The notes beneath the pieces are model-generated. The model made no database searches. It saw only the letters and a list, made by a program, of their open reading frames with translations, and was not told the DNA's origin. From positions 2,767,369 through 2,831,368 of the forward strand of contig LNGK01000003.1 of assembly GCA_001510575.1 (NCBI GenBank): 64,000 nucleotides of DNA, in the 5' to 3' direction. This document shows, in pieces, positions 12,635 through 24,131 of the stretch. Position 1 is the first letter of the stretch. Each line of letters starts with the position of its first letter. Origin of the DNA: Knoxdaviesia capensis. Lineage: Eukaryota; Ascomycota; Sordariomycetes; Microascales; Gondwanamycetaceae. Both the position numbers and the translations under genes were made by a program.

Positions 12635-14419
12635 CAAATTCGCCCCAACGGACACGCCCACCAACCCCGAGCCGGATTTCGGGCGAGTTTGCCGCCGATG
12701 TTTTCACGGCCGTGACCGACTCCGAGCACTGACTTTCCGAAACTTAATCCAACGGCTGTCTGCGCTAACCCACACATCCCCGCGGAACCGGCAGGGCTTC
12801 CAAATCCTCGTAAAAAATGAAAATCATATGCATGTCGCCATGTACAGAGTGCCCACATGCATTCTCTCGTTTGCACGCTCCGTACCCGCGTTGCAGCCGG
12901 CCGTCATCTAGGGTTAGTCAATGCCCTCGAGAAGATCATAGGCTTGGACGCCAAAGTACCAGTACAAATGCAAGGGTGAAGAGGTACATTGAGGGGTTAT
13001 AGACACATTAAATAGGGAAAAAGAGGAGATAAGCATCCAGAGACCACTTGCTGCATAATCGTGGAAATCAAGGTGAACGGGGAGGGAAAAAAAGGGAGAA
13101 GAGCACACATATTGACAAGGTTGTCCCATTTTCAGTGGACTGGGTCCGAGAATCGCGCCAAGAGAAAGCCAAGACTCACACACAAAACAACTCAGTGGGG
13201 CAGAACTTTGGAGAAGGAAAACGAGATATATAAATTTCGATTTTTTTCTCACCTTTTACGAGTCTGTGGTTCTTGGACATAGAGTGGAGGGACGGTCTGC
13301 ATTGGAGCTTCACGATAAACTCGCATTGGAGGCGGCATGCAAATTAATTCAGTAGTGTATGCTGGTACAACAAATGAGATGAGCTGGGCAAGGGGCGTGT
13401 GTTGTGTCAATGCAGAAATGGACAAAAAGGAAAAAAAAAAGAGACGCGGGTGCCAACGCACACAAGGGTCGTGATAAGGGCATGCAGTAGGGCTATATAT
13501 AATCGCCCATCTGGGTCTGTTTCTTCTGACAGAATCCAACGCCAATCGAGTCAATTAAGACTCAAATTGCAGTCCTTTCTCAGCGAGGAAGTCGCATCCT
13601 ATCACCAGCACACGTGAGGTTATCAGGAGGGCCTCAAAACGTTTCAAATATTCCCGGCTGACCTTCAAATTGACAGCAAAAGGGAAGGAACCATCAGCAG
13701 GAAGGGAAGGAAGCCAGAGACGATAGCAAAAGAGGAGGTCAAAAAAGGAAGCAGCCCGAAGTCCAGAACCATGCATAAATCGACTATCCGAACCGCTCCT
13801 TCCTCGTGGGAGACCAGTCACATGCCCGGCCTGCTAAGATTGCTGGTGGGAAGGAGCATCCGCCTACACTTGCCTTACCTGCACCTTAGTGAAACCGGGC
13901 ATATAAGAAGTAAAGGAAAGAACCTAAGAGTGCGTAAATCGGGGTTAGGCTCCGGATGATCAGGAAAGCTGCCGGCCGCCCGGGGCCCGATCAATCGCCC
14001 GAGGGGCAGGAAAACTCAATTAGCACGTCCAGTCGTCAAGTAAAGGTATATAGCACGCGATTAGTGGCATTGGACTTGGGCGCTGGAGCCTGAAGACCGG
14101 TTTTGACGTTTTGATATCTATCAATTTAGCACAAATCAAGCTGTCGGATTCCAGATTTTGTCTATGGTTGTTCATTTGTTCCATACACGCCATTCGCCCA
14201 CAGTATCGTGATGTGCTTTGCATCCCCTCGGTGGTGTGTATTGTCTCATGTAAGTGTGGCAAAAGGGACAGGTGCGGTGTCTCTCTTAAGGCAGAATAAG
14301 TAATGCATGCCAGACTTTTTTAGTGCTGAGGTACTGGAAGAAACACGAAGAACAGATGCAAATTCCCCCATGCGTGTACGCCTTTCCGCCCGTGTGATGA
14401 CATACTAAAACTTTGCTTC

Positions 14420-16560
14420 GGGATGGATGCCAAAAAAAAAAGCCTCCTTTTCCCCTTTGTGGTCTTCCTTCCCGTTCGTCAAACGGTTGCTCTTTCCAAA
14501 GTCCAATGCTCTGTCTCTCCCGATTGCTCCTTCTATACAACCTCTGCTGCTCTTTCTCCGGGTGTAATATTCGCCTGTTTCGCGGTCATATATATATCAG
14601 GAGTCTCTTCCTCCCTTTCCTCCTCCCCTCCATCCGTCATCTCCCTTCCCTCCTCTTTTTCTCCATTCCATCCCCAATCCGTCCATCTCTCTTCCTTTCT
14701 TCTCTTCTTCTTCTCTTTTCAACGTCTCCTCTCCATTCCATCATATTCGCCTCTCTCTCCTATATCTCGGTTAATCATCGTGTTTTATGCCCGTATATGC
14801 CTTTTCTCCCTAGTAATCTCTATCTTTGGACCCGGAACCATCGTATTCCTGTTTGATGATATCCTCACACCTCCATATCTTCTCTCCAACAATCACTATC
14901 ATCCACGTACTCCATCCACCGCACATTCACGTCCACATCAACGTGCGTCGTTACCGCTGACACAAATTTGTAAGTAAGTAATGCTAATGCTCCACTATAT
15001 TCGCACTATTACTTTTCGTCTTCTCTTTTCTCCTCGATCTCACTGGTGAACTCTCGCAAACCCTAGACTTGCATGGACCTAAGAGTTGTACCGGTACATT
15101 TTGGTACATGCGCCTATGCTCAATTTTGCATGGGGGCTCATGGCCTGTGCTGCAGCGGCTTTTCTTTTCGCCTGTAGTGTCTTGCTTGTGCATGTTGCCT
15201 GTCATCTTCACCACTCCTTTTCTATCTTCCGTGCCTGTATCTAAACATCGTGACAAGATAACTAACGAGACCCAAAGCCCAGACTTCGTTCGATCCGGCT
15301 CGACAGCTCGACACCACCCGAACCCACTTTCACCATCCCCAGACTTCTTGATCCTCCTCTCATCCTATCTCCGCGATTCAACAATTCGCGCAATTCAATC
15401 CGTCTTCTCCTCCACTTACCGCTTTCCATTGGCCCACTCCCCATAGTGAAACCCAAGTATTCTCGATAGTTCGGCCGCGGTCTATCTATCTATCTATCAC
15501 TAATTCCCCCCCAGTCGACCTTATCTTGTTGTTTGTCGTGTCCGTTTGTCTGAGCACGCGTCGTCGATTATCTGCCACAGTCAGCCTTCTTCTGGACCGG
15601 ACCCTCTCTCTCTTTGGTTCTCTCTCATCCTATTTCTGGACCTTGCGTACCATGTCTGTATTTTGAAGATACCCCCTCTCCATTTTTACATCGGTTCATT
15701 TTTTTCTTCTTCTTTTCGGCTGTGACCACCTCTCTCTCCCTAGAGCTTCTTTTGCCACCATCATCTTCAACCTCAAGACTACCTTGGGGGGGGGTTTTCT
15801 TTTCTTATTTCTTTTTTTCCCGCTTGCCATTGCCACTTAAACCAACCTTGTTTTGTCAAATCTCTTAATCTCCCTCAAATCAATGGGCTGCGCATGCCGT
15901 CTCCCCATCCGCTGCTACTAGCTTTGACCCTGACCCTGATCCTGGACCCTCTCACTTGTGGCTCTCTTCCCAGTTCCCACACCCCCCCCATCCCGCTTGT
16001 TCCAAGCCTACCACCATAGTTGGTCGACTTTAAATACTTCCGTTGGTCCCGACTTTCTTCACTCCGCCGCCGACGACTTTTTATACTCTTTTTTCCCACC
16101 TTCCATCTCTTTCTGCCATTGTTCTGGCTCTTGTCTGTTTCTGTACTGGCTGATTTTCTCGTACCGGAACACGTCAATCCAGCTCAGGTCCTGACTACAG
16201 AAGAGTTCTGTTGCTTGTTTGCCTACTTTTAGACCTGAAGCTATACAATCACACACTCTCTTTCGCTTTCCTTTTCTTTTGGCCTGTTTTACTGGTGGAG
16301 AGGGGGTTTTTAGGTTTTTTTGGGGTTTTTTTTTTCTGTTGAGCATGATTTTCCGACTACCTCACTAAACTCTCGACAACCTTTGCGCAGACCCGGATCG
16401 ACCATCCTGCGGAAATTTCGCTGTCGATCCCGTCCGATCTTCGGAGTCCTTCCTTTCACCACCCAATTGAGATTTCCTAGCCACGATTCTCTGCATATTC
16501 CGTTTTCCCCACCCCTCCAGCTCCTTCCACGATCCAAAGTCTGAGTAACCCTCAGCATCC
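14420..16560 (+). promoter_or_regulatory. Long pyrimidine-rich leader/promoter of NHA1
   Basis: About 2.1 kb directly upstream of the NHA1 start codon is dominated by C and T on the sense strand, with dense CTTCC/TCTTC tracts at 14600-14760, 15690-15850 and 16060-16330. Its end coincides with the start codon at 16573. This suggests a TATA-poor CT-box promoter and an unusually long 5' UTR, possibly with upstream ATGs or a leader intron. The exact boundaries are inferred. Confidence 0.5.
15481..15498. repeat. (TCTA)n microsatellite
   Basis: A short tetranucleotide run (TCTATCTATCTATCTATC) lies within the pyrimidine-rich region upstream of NHA1. Confidence 0.85.
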
Positions 16561-16572
16561 CACTTGGCCGTC

Positions 16573-19534
16573 ATGGCTTGGGATCATCTCTCCATCACCA
16601 AACCCCACCTGGTTTATATCATTCTGGGTGGCTTTACCAGCCTTTTTATGTTATGCTCGACTATAATCAAGGAGCGCATGTACATTGGTGAGGCCACAAT
16701 TGCGACTCTGTGTGGCGTCATCTTCGGCCCCCATGTTGCCGATCTCATCAACCCCATATCTTGGGGAAATGTCGATATTGTCACGCTCGAATTCTCGCGA
16801 ATCGTCCTCGTTGTCCAGTGTTTTGCCGTCGGTGTCGAATTGCCCAAGTTCTACATGGAGAGACACTGGAAATCCGTCGTTCTCCTGCTTGTTCCCGTCA
16901 TGGCTTATGGCTGGCTTATCACCAGCCTTTTCATTTGGTGGCTGATTCCTCCTCTGAACTGGCTTGACAGTCTGGTTGTGGCCGCCTGTGTCACCGCCAC
17001 CGATCCTGTCCTGGCGTCGTCCGTCGTCGGTAAGGGCAAGTTCTCCAAGCGAGTGCCCAAGCATCTGAGAGATCTGCTCTCTGCCGAATCGGGCTGCAAC
17101 GACGGCATGGCGTTCCCCTTTGTATACCTCGCCCTGAACCTGATCCACGACCACCTCGATGCCAAAAAGGTCACCTTCCACTGGATTGTTATTAGCATCC
17201 TGTACGAGTGTGTCTTTGGCGCCATATTTGGCTTTGTTATCGGCTACATTGGCCGCCACGGAATTCGCTACGCCGAAGAGCACGACCTGGTCGATCGAGA
17301 GAGTTTCCTGGTGTTCTACTTTGTGTTGGCTCTGTTCTGCGCCGGCTCCGGCAGTCTGTTGGGTATGGACGATCTGCTAGTCGGCTTTGCTGCAGGTGTA
17401 GGCTTCTCCAACGATGGTTGGTTCAGTCAGAAAACCGAAGAATCCCACGTCTCCAACGTCATTGATCTGCTGATCAATTTGGCTTACTTTGTCTACTTTG
17501 GCACCATCATTCCCTGGGAAATGTTCAACAATGCCGCCATCGGTCTCACCGCCTGGCGTCTCAGTGTCATTGCCATCTTTGTGATTTTGTTCCGACGAAT
17601 TCCCATCATGATGGCTCTGAAACCATTCATTCCCGATGTGAAAACGTGGCGCGAGGCCCTGTTTGCTGGCCACTTTGGCCCTATTGGTGTCGGCGCCATC
17701 TTTGTGTCCATTCTTGCCCGAGCTGAACTTGAGACCGGTGAAGCTGTGCCGCTGGGGGAGCTGCCGCCACCAGGCTCTCACAACTACGATTTGATTGTCC
17801 TGGTGTGGCCGATTGTCACATTCATGGTGGTGGCGTCGATTATCGTCCACGGCTCTTCGGTTGCCGTGTTCACCCTCGGAAAGCGCATCAATACCTTGAC
17901 CCTCACCATGTCCTACACTGCCGCTCCCGACGATGGCCCGACTTGGATGAATCGTCTGCCGAGAATTTCATCTCAGGCAAAGTCTCAAGCCAAGCTTTCC
18001 GACTCGGAAGGCGACGAGCTCAAGAACCCCGCTTTCCCGCCCGGCACACTGCCCCCTGTTGGATTTGCCGGCCAGTTCCTCCGCAGGCAGCGTGAAGAAG
18101 ATACCGCCATCAACGGTCACAAAACATCCAAGTCTAGCGCTCGGCGCCGCAAGAACAACAAGTGGGATGACGGAATCGGTCCCGGTGGCCCCATCAGCCA
18201 GTCGGCAATCTTTCCGCAGCGACGGGAGACTGATGCGGCTGCGGCTGCGGCTGAACACCCTAGCGATCTTGAAATCACCCCCGCGGTATCTGGCCCCAGC
18301 CGAGAAACCACGCCGCCTGCGAAGGTGGTGGTGTATGACGAAGGCGACAACCTCGTTATCGAAAACGAAGACGGCGATGTGTTGGCTGTCACCCCCACGA
18401 GGACTCTGAGCCGTGCCTCCTCTCGCCCTGGTAGCTCCTCGAGCCAGAGAAGGGACGGTGCGGACTCGTCTACCGCGGCTGCTCCGGGCGCTGAGACTCT
18501 CCCTGCTAGCCAGACATCACCTGAACGGCCATTTAGAGCACGGTCTCGATCGGAGGCGTTCCTCGACAGCTCACTCTGGACCATTGATGGCATCAAGAAG
18601 AAGGTGACGGGTGCTATCCAGAGCGAGCTTGACAAGCGCAAGGAAAAGGACCCCACCGATAAGCGTGCCGAGCCGGCTCGGGCCTACCAGTTTGGAAATA
18701 CTGTAAGCATAGACCCACCAATCCATGTCTTCCATGCGACTCAAAACGTCACCAGTCCAGATACTAACCGTCTCTCCCAACTAGATTATTGTCGAGGACA
18801 TCGATGGTGAGGTTATCAAAGCTTACGAACTGCCCTCAGACAAGCCCAACACTGGACGTGATATCTGGGGCCAGAGTCTTAAGTACATGGGAATGGGAGC
18901 ATTGGCGCCCAAGCCCGGAGAGCCGTCGACGGCCGAGGCCGAAGGCAGCAAGCGTGACCGCAAGAAGAGCGTTGCGCATCCTACTATCCCTGAAGAAGAG
19001 GAGGATGACCGCCATATACGATTCACCATCGGTGGTGTGGGTGGCCGCCTGACCAAGGATGACTTCCTTCGCGAAATGCAGAAGCTTGATGACCGCACCC
19101 GTTTGGCAGTTGTCGATGCCTCCACGGCATCCGCCGAACTGAAGCAGATGGTGCACTCAGAGACAATTTCACGACAAGACCAGCCGTCCAATCCAGCCAT
19201 GTTCAAGACGGATGTGTGGAAGGAGAAGGAGGCTTCCGCGGCTTCCGTTACGAAGCCGGCCCCGGCCAAGCTTGCGCCTCGAGAAGCCGCTGCCGCCAGT
19301 GAAGACGACGGTGAGACGCCAGCCGAGCGGCGCCGCCGACTGGCAGCCCTGTCGACGATTGACGGCGATGGCGACGATACCGGAGAAACTTCCGCTGAGC
19401 GACGACGCCGCGAGGCTGCGCTCTCCAAGTCGACCCCGTCTCCCGATGATAGCGACAATGAGGCTGCGGATAGCGCGGCGCAGTCGCGGCGGGGAATCCG
19501 GTTTGCGGAGACTTTGCGGCCGTCGAAGCCGTGA
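16573..19534 (+). CDS. NHA1: Plasma-membrane Na+(K+)/H+ antiporter Nha1/Sod2 type
   Basis: This monovalent-cation/proton antiporter exports Na+ and K+ for salt tolerance and pH and volume homeostasis. There are two exons, 16573-18702 and 18785-19534, with phase 0 at an 82-nt intron (donor GTAAGC, branch point TACTAAC, acceptor CTAG), giving 959 residues. Residues 1 to about 440 are a multi-spanning CPA1 domain. TDPVLA (143-148) and ESGCNDGMA (172-180) carry the aspartates expected for cation transport. The second half is a hydrophilic, charged cytoplasmic tail, typical of fungal Nha1. It contains GDNLVIENEDGDVL, IIVEDIDGEVIKAYEL, two copies of an ET(P/S)AERRRR-like motif and a final RRGIRFAE block. 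The frame stays open a few codons upstream to a TTG, but the first ATG at 16573 has a good context. The family is certain; ion preference cannot be read from sequence. Confidence 0.96.
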
Positions 19535-20387
19535 AGGGAGGTTGGTGCAGAGCTTGTCCCATGATTTTTTTGCTTCTTGGGATTGTGGGCGTTGCTAGGT
19601 CTACGCTCATCTGTAGCTCCTTTGCTCCTATTCCCATTCCCCTTCTCTTCATTTTTCTTTTTGGATTCTTGATTTTCGACTTGATCCCGGGACATGTCCC
19701 AAGACAGGCCCGTCATCAAAGCCTGTCTGGTCGATGTTGTTGGTTTAGCACTGGCGTTATATCCCTTGTCTTTTTTTTTCTGGTTCGCGTTTGGCTTTGC
19801 CAATGGGAAGTCTTAGAGATAGATAGAAGGTCACCATCGTCACCAGATTCATAGTCTGGCGTCGGGTATGGGTGACCGAGTTGCTGTGCTGGATAATGTG
19901 CACGGAGAGGTAGAGGCCGAGACCTGAAGGGGTTAGGCTAGGGAGCAGATGAATAGAGGCTTCAGAGCCAGGATGTTGAATATGGTTGCAGTTGACGGAA
20001 TGCGGGTGTGAATGTGTCAGTGTTGCATTTGTGGTGGAAAGAAGGGCTGAATTACACTGAGATAAGGTGCTAATGCAGATGGCAAAACATGAATTTCAGC
20101 AGAGCGAAGGAGCAAGACTTGGTATATACAAGAGAAGCACCGACCAGGAACAGGTGCATGCGTGTCCAAACAGTAATTGACAGTGAGATGCTACATATTA
20201 AGCGGGCATTTACATGAAGAAGAATTGTAAGGAAGACAGGCATAGACATGTACACGGTGCATGCATGGGAAGACATTAAGAAAAGAAACGATCGTGCTAT
20301 GGTATTGGTAGAAACGGCCAACACGGCCAAAAAAGAAAAGACAAAACCGCAACACGAGCGAAAAAAAAACCCCAGCCGAGAGTCCGC
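19535..20387. other. Intergenic between converging NHA1 and proline-repeat genes
   Basis: About 0.85 kb holds the probable 3' UTRs of both convergent genes. T-rich sequence at 19560-19680 and 19770-19790 follows the NHA1 stop. No open frame of interest is present. Confidence 0.6.
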
Positions 20388-21931
20388 CTACTCGTCGGAC
20401 TCACGGCCCGACACGTCCTGGCCAGCACCCGGGGGGAGCTGAACCCGCGGAGGAGACGCGGCCGCAAAGGGCGGCGTCTCCGGGCCCAGGGCCACCCGGG
20501 TCTCAGCCAGCACCGGAAGTGCCGGGCGCAGGATAGGGGTGGGGGGAGGAGGAGGAGGAGGAGGAGGAGGAGGGGGCGGGAGAGAGAAGGGTGAGAGGGC
20601 CTGCGCTGTGGCGGGGCGCGGGGGGAGGGACATGACAAAAAGGCGCGGCCGACGCGCAGGAGGAGGAGGAGGAGGAGGAGGAGGAGGCGGCGGCGGCGGC
20701 GGCGGGAGAGAAAAGGGAGAGACGGCCTGCGCTGTGGCGGGGCGCGTGATTCCCGGGAGGGACATCACAAAAAGGCGTGGTCCCGGAGAAGGAGGAGGCG
20801 GAGGCGGGAAAAAGAAGGGAGAAGGGGCCTGCGCTGTGGCGGGGCGCGGCACACGCAGCGGGAGCTGGGGAGGAGAGGGGAGAGGGGGAAGAGGGAGCAT
20901 GAGGGGAGGGGGGACCTGCGCGGCGGCAGCCTCGTGGCGCTCCAGGGTCTCAACCTGGAGCGCAGTGAGAGGACTGCCGCTGTTGTCGTCGCGCAGGTCC
21001 TGGAGCAGTCTGCTCCGAGCCCGGGCCAGAGTCGCCCGGGCTCGATCCCGCGACATATTCGCGGGCCGGGACAGGGTGCCCGTGCCTCCCGGCACGGGAC
21101 GGGGCCCTGTCCCGCGCAACTGCCCCACCTCTACCGTCAGAGTCCGTCTGACTAGAAAAGGAGAAAACAGAAAAATGTTAGTAATGGCATTATTTTATTT
21201 TTGTTTTTGTTTCGCTGTGTATCGTGTTTTGTTGCGAGAGTGTGTGTTGTGTGTTTTTGTGTGTTGTGTTGTTGTTGGTGTTGTTGTGTAAATAGGGGTT
21301 AGGGGGATTTTTCGCCCACAAAACTTTTTGCAGCGCCCAACCTCAAAAATTGCCAAAACAGGAAATAGGAAAACCACAAAAGCATTATCCCATCCAGCCT
21401 CAGGCACAATCCGAGATTGATGAAAACCCCCGACCATGAATAAAAGGAAATCTCACCTCGGTACTCCTCCTCCCCGGGCCTGTATGTAACTAGCACCTCC
21501 ACAACAAGACAGAGAGCTTCGTAGAAGCCCCCAGGGGCGATCCACAGGGAACCCAAACCAACACCCCATCACCGGCCACAGAGGAGGCAACACCGCCAGG
21601 ATGGTGTTTGAGAGCGGCCTTCAAACAGACGAGTTACCCTGACTAGAGGGCCACCCGCCTGCCGAGGCCGGCCCACCCCGGCGGTTTTTGCCTCCTTGGC
21701 CAGTGAAACTCTGGTGGGCATTGAAATAGGAACAAGTCCCTGTGGATGGGGGAGGAAGAAGAAGGAAAGAAAAAAAAGAAAGAGAAGAAGAAACAAAAAC
21801 ACAACTGGGGGGAAGGGGGGGTTTATATACTCACCACGGTAGAGGGTGCGGGAGAGGCCGGGAGCAGAATGGCGGCGGCGGGAACGTTTGGAGCCTTTAC
21901 GGGGTGAGGACTTGGGACGTGACGGGGCCAT
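20388..21931 (-). CDS. Unrecognised basic, proline-repeat protein
   Basis: I do not recognise the family. The model has two exons on minus: 21931-21835, starting MAPSRPKSSPRKGSKR, and 21151-20388, ending RESDE. They join in phase across a 683-nt intron to give 286 residues. The splice evidence is good: donor GTGAGT, and on the sense strand a TTACTAACATT branch point about 20-30 nt before acceptor TTTTCTAG. Exon 1 is very basic and serine-rich. Exon 2 begins with an Arg-rich helix-like stretch (MSRDRARATLARARSRLL). Three imperfect repeats of about 35-42 residues follow, each with RPATAQA.SPF, a long poly-proline run and (in two) PRLFVMSLP. Purine-rich plus-strand DNA upstream of the start looks like the leader of other minus-strand genes here. 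A possible extra exon near 21467-21489 (AG before it, GTGAGA after) would break the frame and is not included. It is probably a disordered, lineage-specific protein. Confidence 0.55.
20540..20880 (-). repeat. Coding minisatellite (three poly-proline repeat units)
   Basis: The segment GGCCTGCGCTGTGGCGGGGC (plus strand) recurs at 20598, 20724 and 20826, giving unit lengths of about 126 and 102 bp. Each unit ends in a GGA/GGC-rich run that encodes poly-proline on the minus strand. Unit-length differences come from the triplet runs, which suggests expansion by slippage while keeping frame. Confidence 0.85.
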
Positions 21932-23078
21932 CTCAATCGATAATGACCAGTTCAACGAGGGAGAAAAACAAGAACAACACAAGCACAACTCCTAGGCAGG
22001 CAAAGAATACCAGATCGTTCTTCAGCTCTGTACTCATAGGCAGCGAAAGCAGGATCCACGAGAGCCGAAGGTCAAAAGGGGGGATTCGAGATCGAAGATC
22101 CTTGAAAGTAAGACGTCTGTGAAGGAGATGAAAGGCCGGTGAGAGGGGTTAGAGGGTGGATGAAAGGCAAAAGTGTAACGGGAAGACATTAAGGAAGACA
22201 TGGTTGAAAGAGTAAAGTACCTGATGATGACAAGTAAAGGGGAAATATGAACGATCATTAGCTTTGAAAAAGGACTTCCAAAGACGAGCAAGAAAGGATT
22301 GTGCCTAGAGAAAAGAGAAAAAGAAAAGAGAACGAAAGGAGGAAGTTCAGAATCGTAGGCGGGAGAGAAAGGATGTTTTTATACTCGTTCGGAAAACACA
22401 CAATCACTCAGGATCACAGAGAGCAGAAAAAAAAACAAAGGCATAATCAGCATGTATTGATCTGTGATGTTATCTTTCTATCTACTTTACACCTATGTAT
22501 CTATGTAATTCGGTATTGTGTTTCCTTTGTGCCTATGTGTTGCTTTTTTAGGTACTTGGGTGGTGTATTTTTTTAATCTGGCGATAGGCGGTGTGTGGTT
22601 TTTGATTTTTGATTTTAATTCTGCTGATTGCAGGTGTATTGTTTTTCTTTTTCTTGATAGGGAATTGGTATTTTAAATGATAAGCTGGAAAGGGCAGGAA
22701 CGGGTGTTGTGGCAGATGGGAGAGTGTTGAGTCATGATTCATAGTCATGGGAAAGAGGGACAGTATCAAACGGAAGGTCGACCAGTCACTTGGAGATAAT
22801 GGGGGCGGTACTTGAGAAAGAGCTTGCACCGGTCTATAAGATTGATTTATCAAGGATGGAATATGTCTGGTAAGTGTATAGATGAGCCCTTTAGCTCTAT
22901 AAACTGGGGAACATGGGCCAAGCCCGACCGGGCTGAATCTAGATCTGAGCCCTGACATCTGACACCGCAGATAGCCGACAACGATGACGACAGCGACGAC
23001 GAGACGCTCGACAACATGCGAAGACCCGACACCGCAGAACCCCCCACGAACCCCCCACGAACCCCCCCGCCCCCCCCC
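21932..23078. other. Intergenic between two minus-strand genes
   Basis: About 1.1 kb. From 21960 to 22440 the plus strand is purine-rich, in line with a pyrimidine-rich leader for the minus-strand proline-repeat gene. Near 23030-23080 there is a C-rich stretch with repeated AACCCCCCACG just past the DUF7719 stop. No gene is seen. Confidence 0.55.
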
Positions 23079-24131
23079 TCACTTGAAATCATACCCGCCC
23101 AGCCACAAGAACAGCCCATCCACAACGACACTGACCACCGACATGCCCAGATCCAGCTCGACCACCGCCCAGATCCACAGACAGCCCAGCGTCGGCGCGC
23201 GCTGCATGACCGCCAGGTAGCCGTACACGTTCGTGATGTGGATCAGGTAGCAGCCGGCGGCGATGCTGACGGCCAGGAACAGCAGCTGGCGCAGCCAGTG
23301 GTCGGTGCGGCGGGCCAGGCGCAGGCCCGGGACGAGGGCCGGCGCGGCGGCGTGTGGGTGGAACACGTACACGAGGAGGGTGAATACTGGGTGGTCCGGG
23401 GTGTTAGTATGAACAGTGTATGTGGGCATTGTGAAACAGCAAGAGATCGGGAAATAAGATGTAGAGGACATCATGGAAGATAGAGGACATCACGGAAGGT
23501 GGAGGACATCACGGAAGAAAGAGGACATCACGGAAGGTGGGAAAAGGGGCGGGGGGGAAGACGACTAACCGCCACACGCCTGCACGGCGCGCCACACCAC
23601 GTTCTCCCACTCCAGACTCATGGCGTACTGGTGCTGCACCAGCACATCCAGCGTGAAGTGCAACATGGCCATGCTGACACTCCACAGCACCGCCTCCAAC
23701 ACGCGGTCCGCGGTGCCCAGCCCCGGCTCCTCGTCGTGGCCGTCGTCGTCGTCGGCATCCGCACCGCGCCGCCGCCGCCGCCGCCGCCCCACACCACCCG
23801 CCCCATCGTCCGACTCCGAGTCCTCCGACTCCGTCAGCGTAGACCCCTCCTCATCGGCATCGGCCCCGCTGCTCACGTCCCCGCCGCCCACGCCCATCGC
23901 CGCAACCTCCGCCACGCGCGCCCGCTTGCGCTGCTGCTCCTGCGCGCGCCGCAGCCGCCGCGTGGCCGCGTCGGCCTGCTGGAACAGCTGGCGCTCGTCG
24001 GCGAACTGCAGCAGCGTCTGCTCGGTCGGGCCCGACCGGTCGGGCTGCACCAGCCGGATTTCCGCGGCCGACGCGCGCGTGCCGGGGGGTGCTGCTGCGG
24101 CTGGCTGGGCTTTGCGGCGCCGCGGGGCCAT
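23079..24131 (-). CDS. DUF7719 multi-spanning membrane protein
   Basis: This conserved fungal membrane protein of unknown function matches what I know of the DUF7719 family. There are two exons on minus, 24131-23570 and 23386-23079, phase 1 at a 183-nt intron (donor GTTAGT, CTAAC branch point, CAG acceptor), giving 289 residues. The N-terminus is basic (MAPRRRKAQP). The family hallmark DRSGPTEQTLLQFADERQLF is at 31-50. A charged helical stretch and an acidic low-complexity segment with a poly-Arg run follow. The C-terminal half is hydrophobic: RVLEAVLWSVSMAMLHFTLD, VFTLLVYVFHP, LRQLLFLAVSIAAGCYLIHI, TNVYGYLAVMQRAPTLGCLW and a last segment ending LWLGGYDFK. Three to five membrane segments are likely, perhaps in the ER. 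The intron holds a 19-bp tandem repeat. The start at CCATGG is well placed; the upstream frame is open but pyrimidine-rich. Confidence 0.85.
23464..23539. repeat. 19-bp tandem repeat, four copies, intronic
   Basis: Copies of GAGGACATCACGGAAG plus 3 bases start at 23464, 23483, 23502 and 23521, exactly 19 bp apart, with one or two changes among them. They lie wholly inside the intron of the DUF7719 gene, close to its donor site. Confidence 0.9.

Larger units (their letters stand above)
11108..16572. other. Intergenic region upstream of NHA1
   Basis: This is 5.5 kb without a supportable gene. From 11.6 to 12.45 kb the plus strand is purine-rich, the mirror image of the leaders seen before minus-strand genes, although no minus-strand gene follows it. 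A perfect 10-bp inverted repeat lies at 12611-12634. From about 14.4 kb the plus strand becomes strongly pyrimidine-rich, and open frames such as 14423-14977 exist there mainly because C/T-rich DNA lacks stop codons. A (TCTA)n run lies at 15481-15498. Confidence 0.6.

Noticed and set aside
14423..14977. 184-codon plus-strand frame rich in Ser, Phe and Leu
   Set aside because: It lies in the CT-rich NHA1 leader; the composition explains the lack of stops and all three plus frames look alike.
16564..16572. Start of NHA1 at an upstream in-frame TTG
   Set aside because: A non-ATG start is unlikely when an ATG in good context follows three codons later and fits the family N-terminus.
20539..21291. 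Plus-strand poly-glycine frame over the proline-repeat gene
   Set aside because: It is the antisense of the proline repeats. The branch point, splice sites and upstream leader all support the minus strand.
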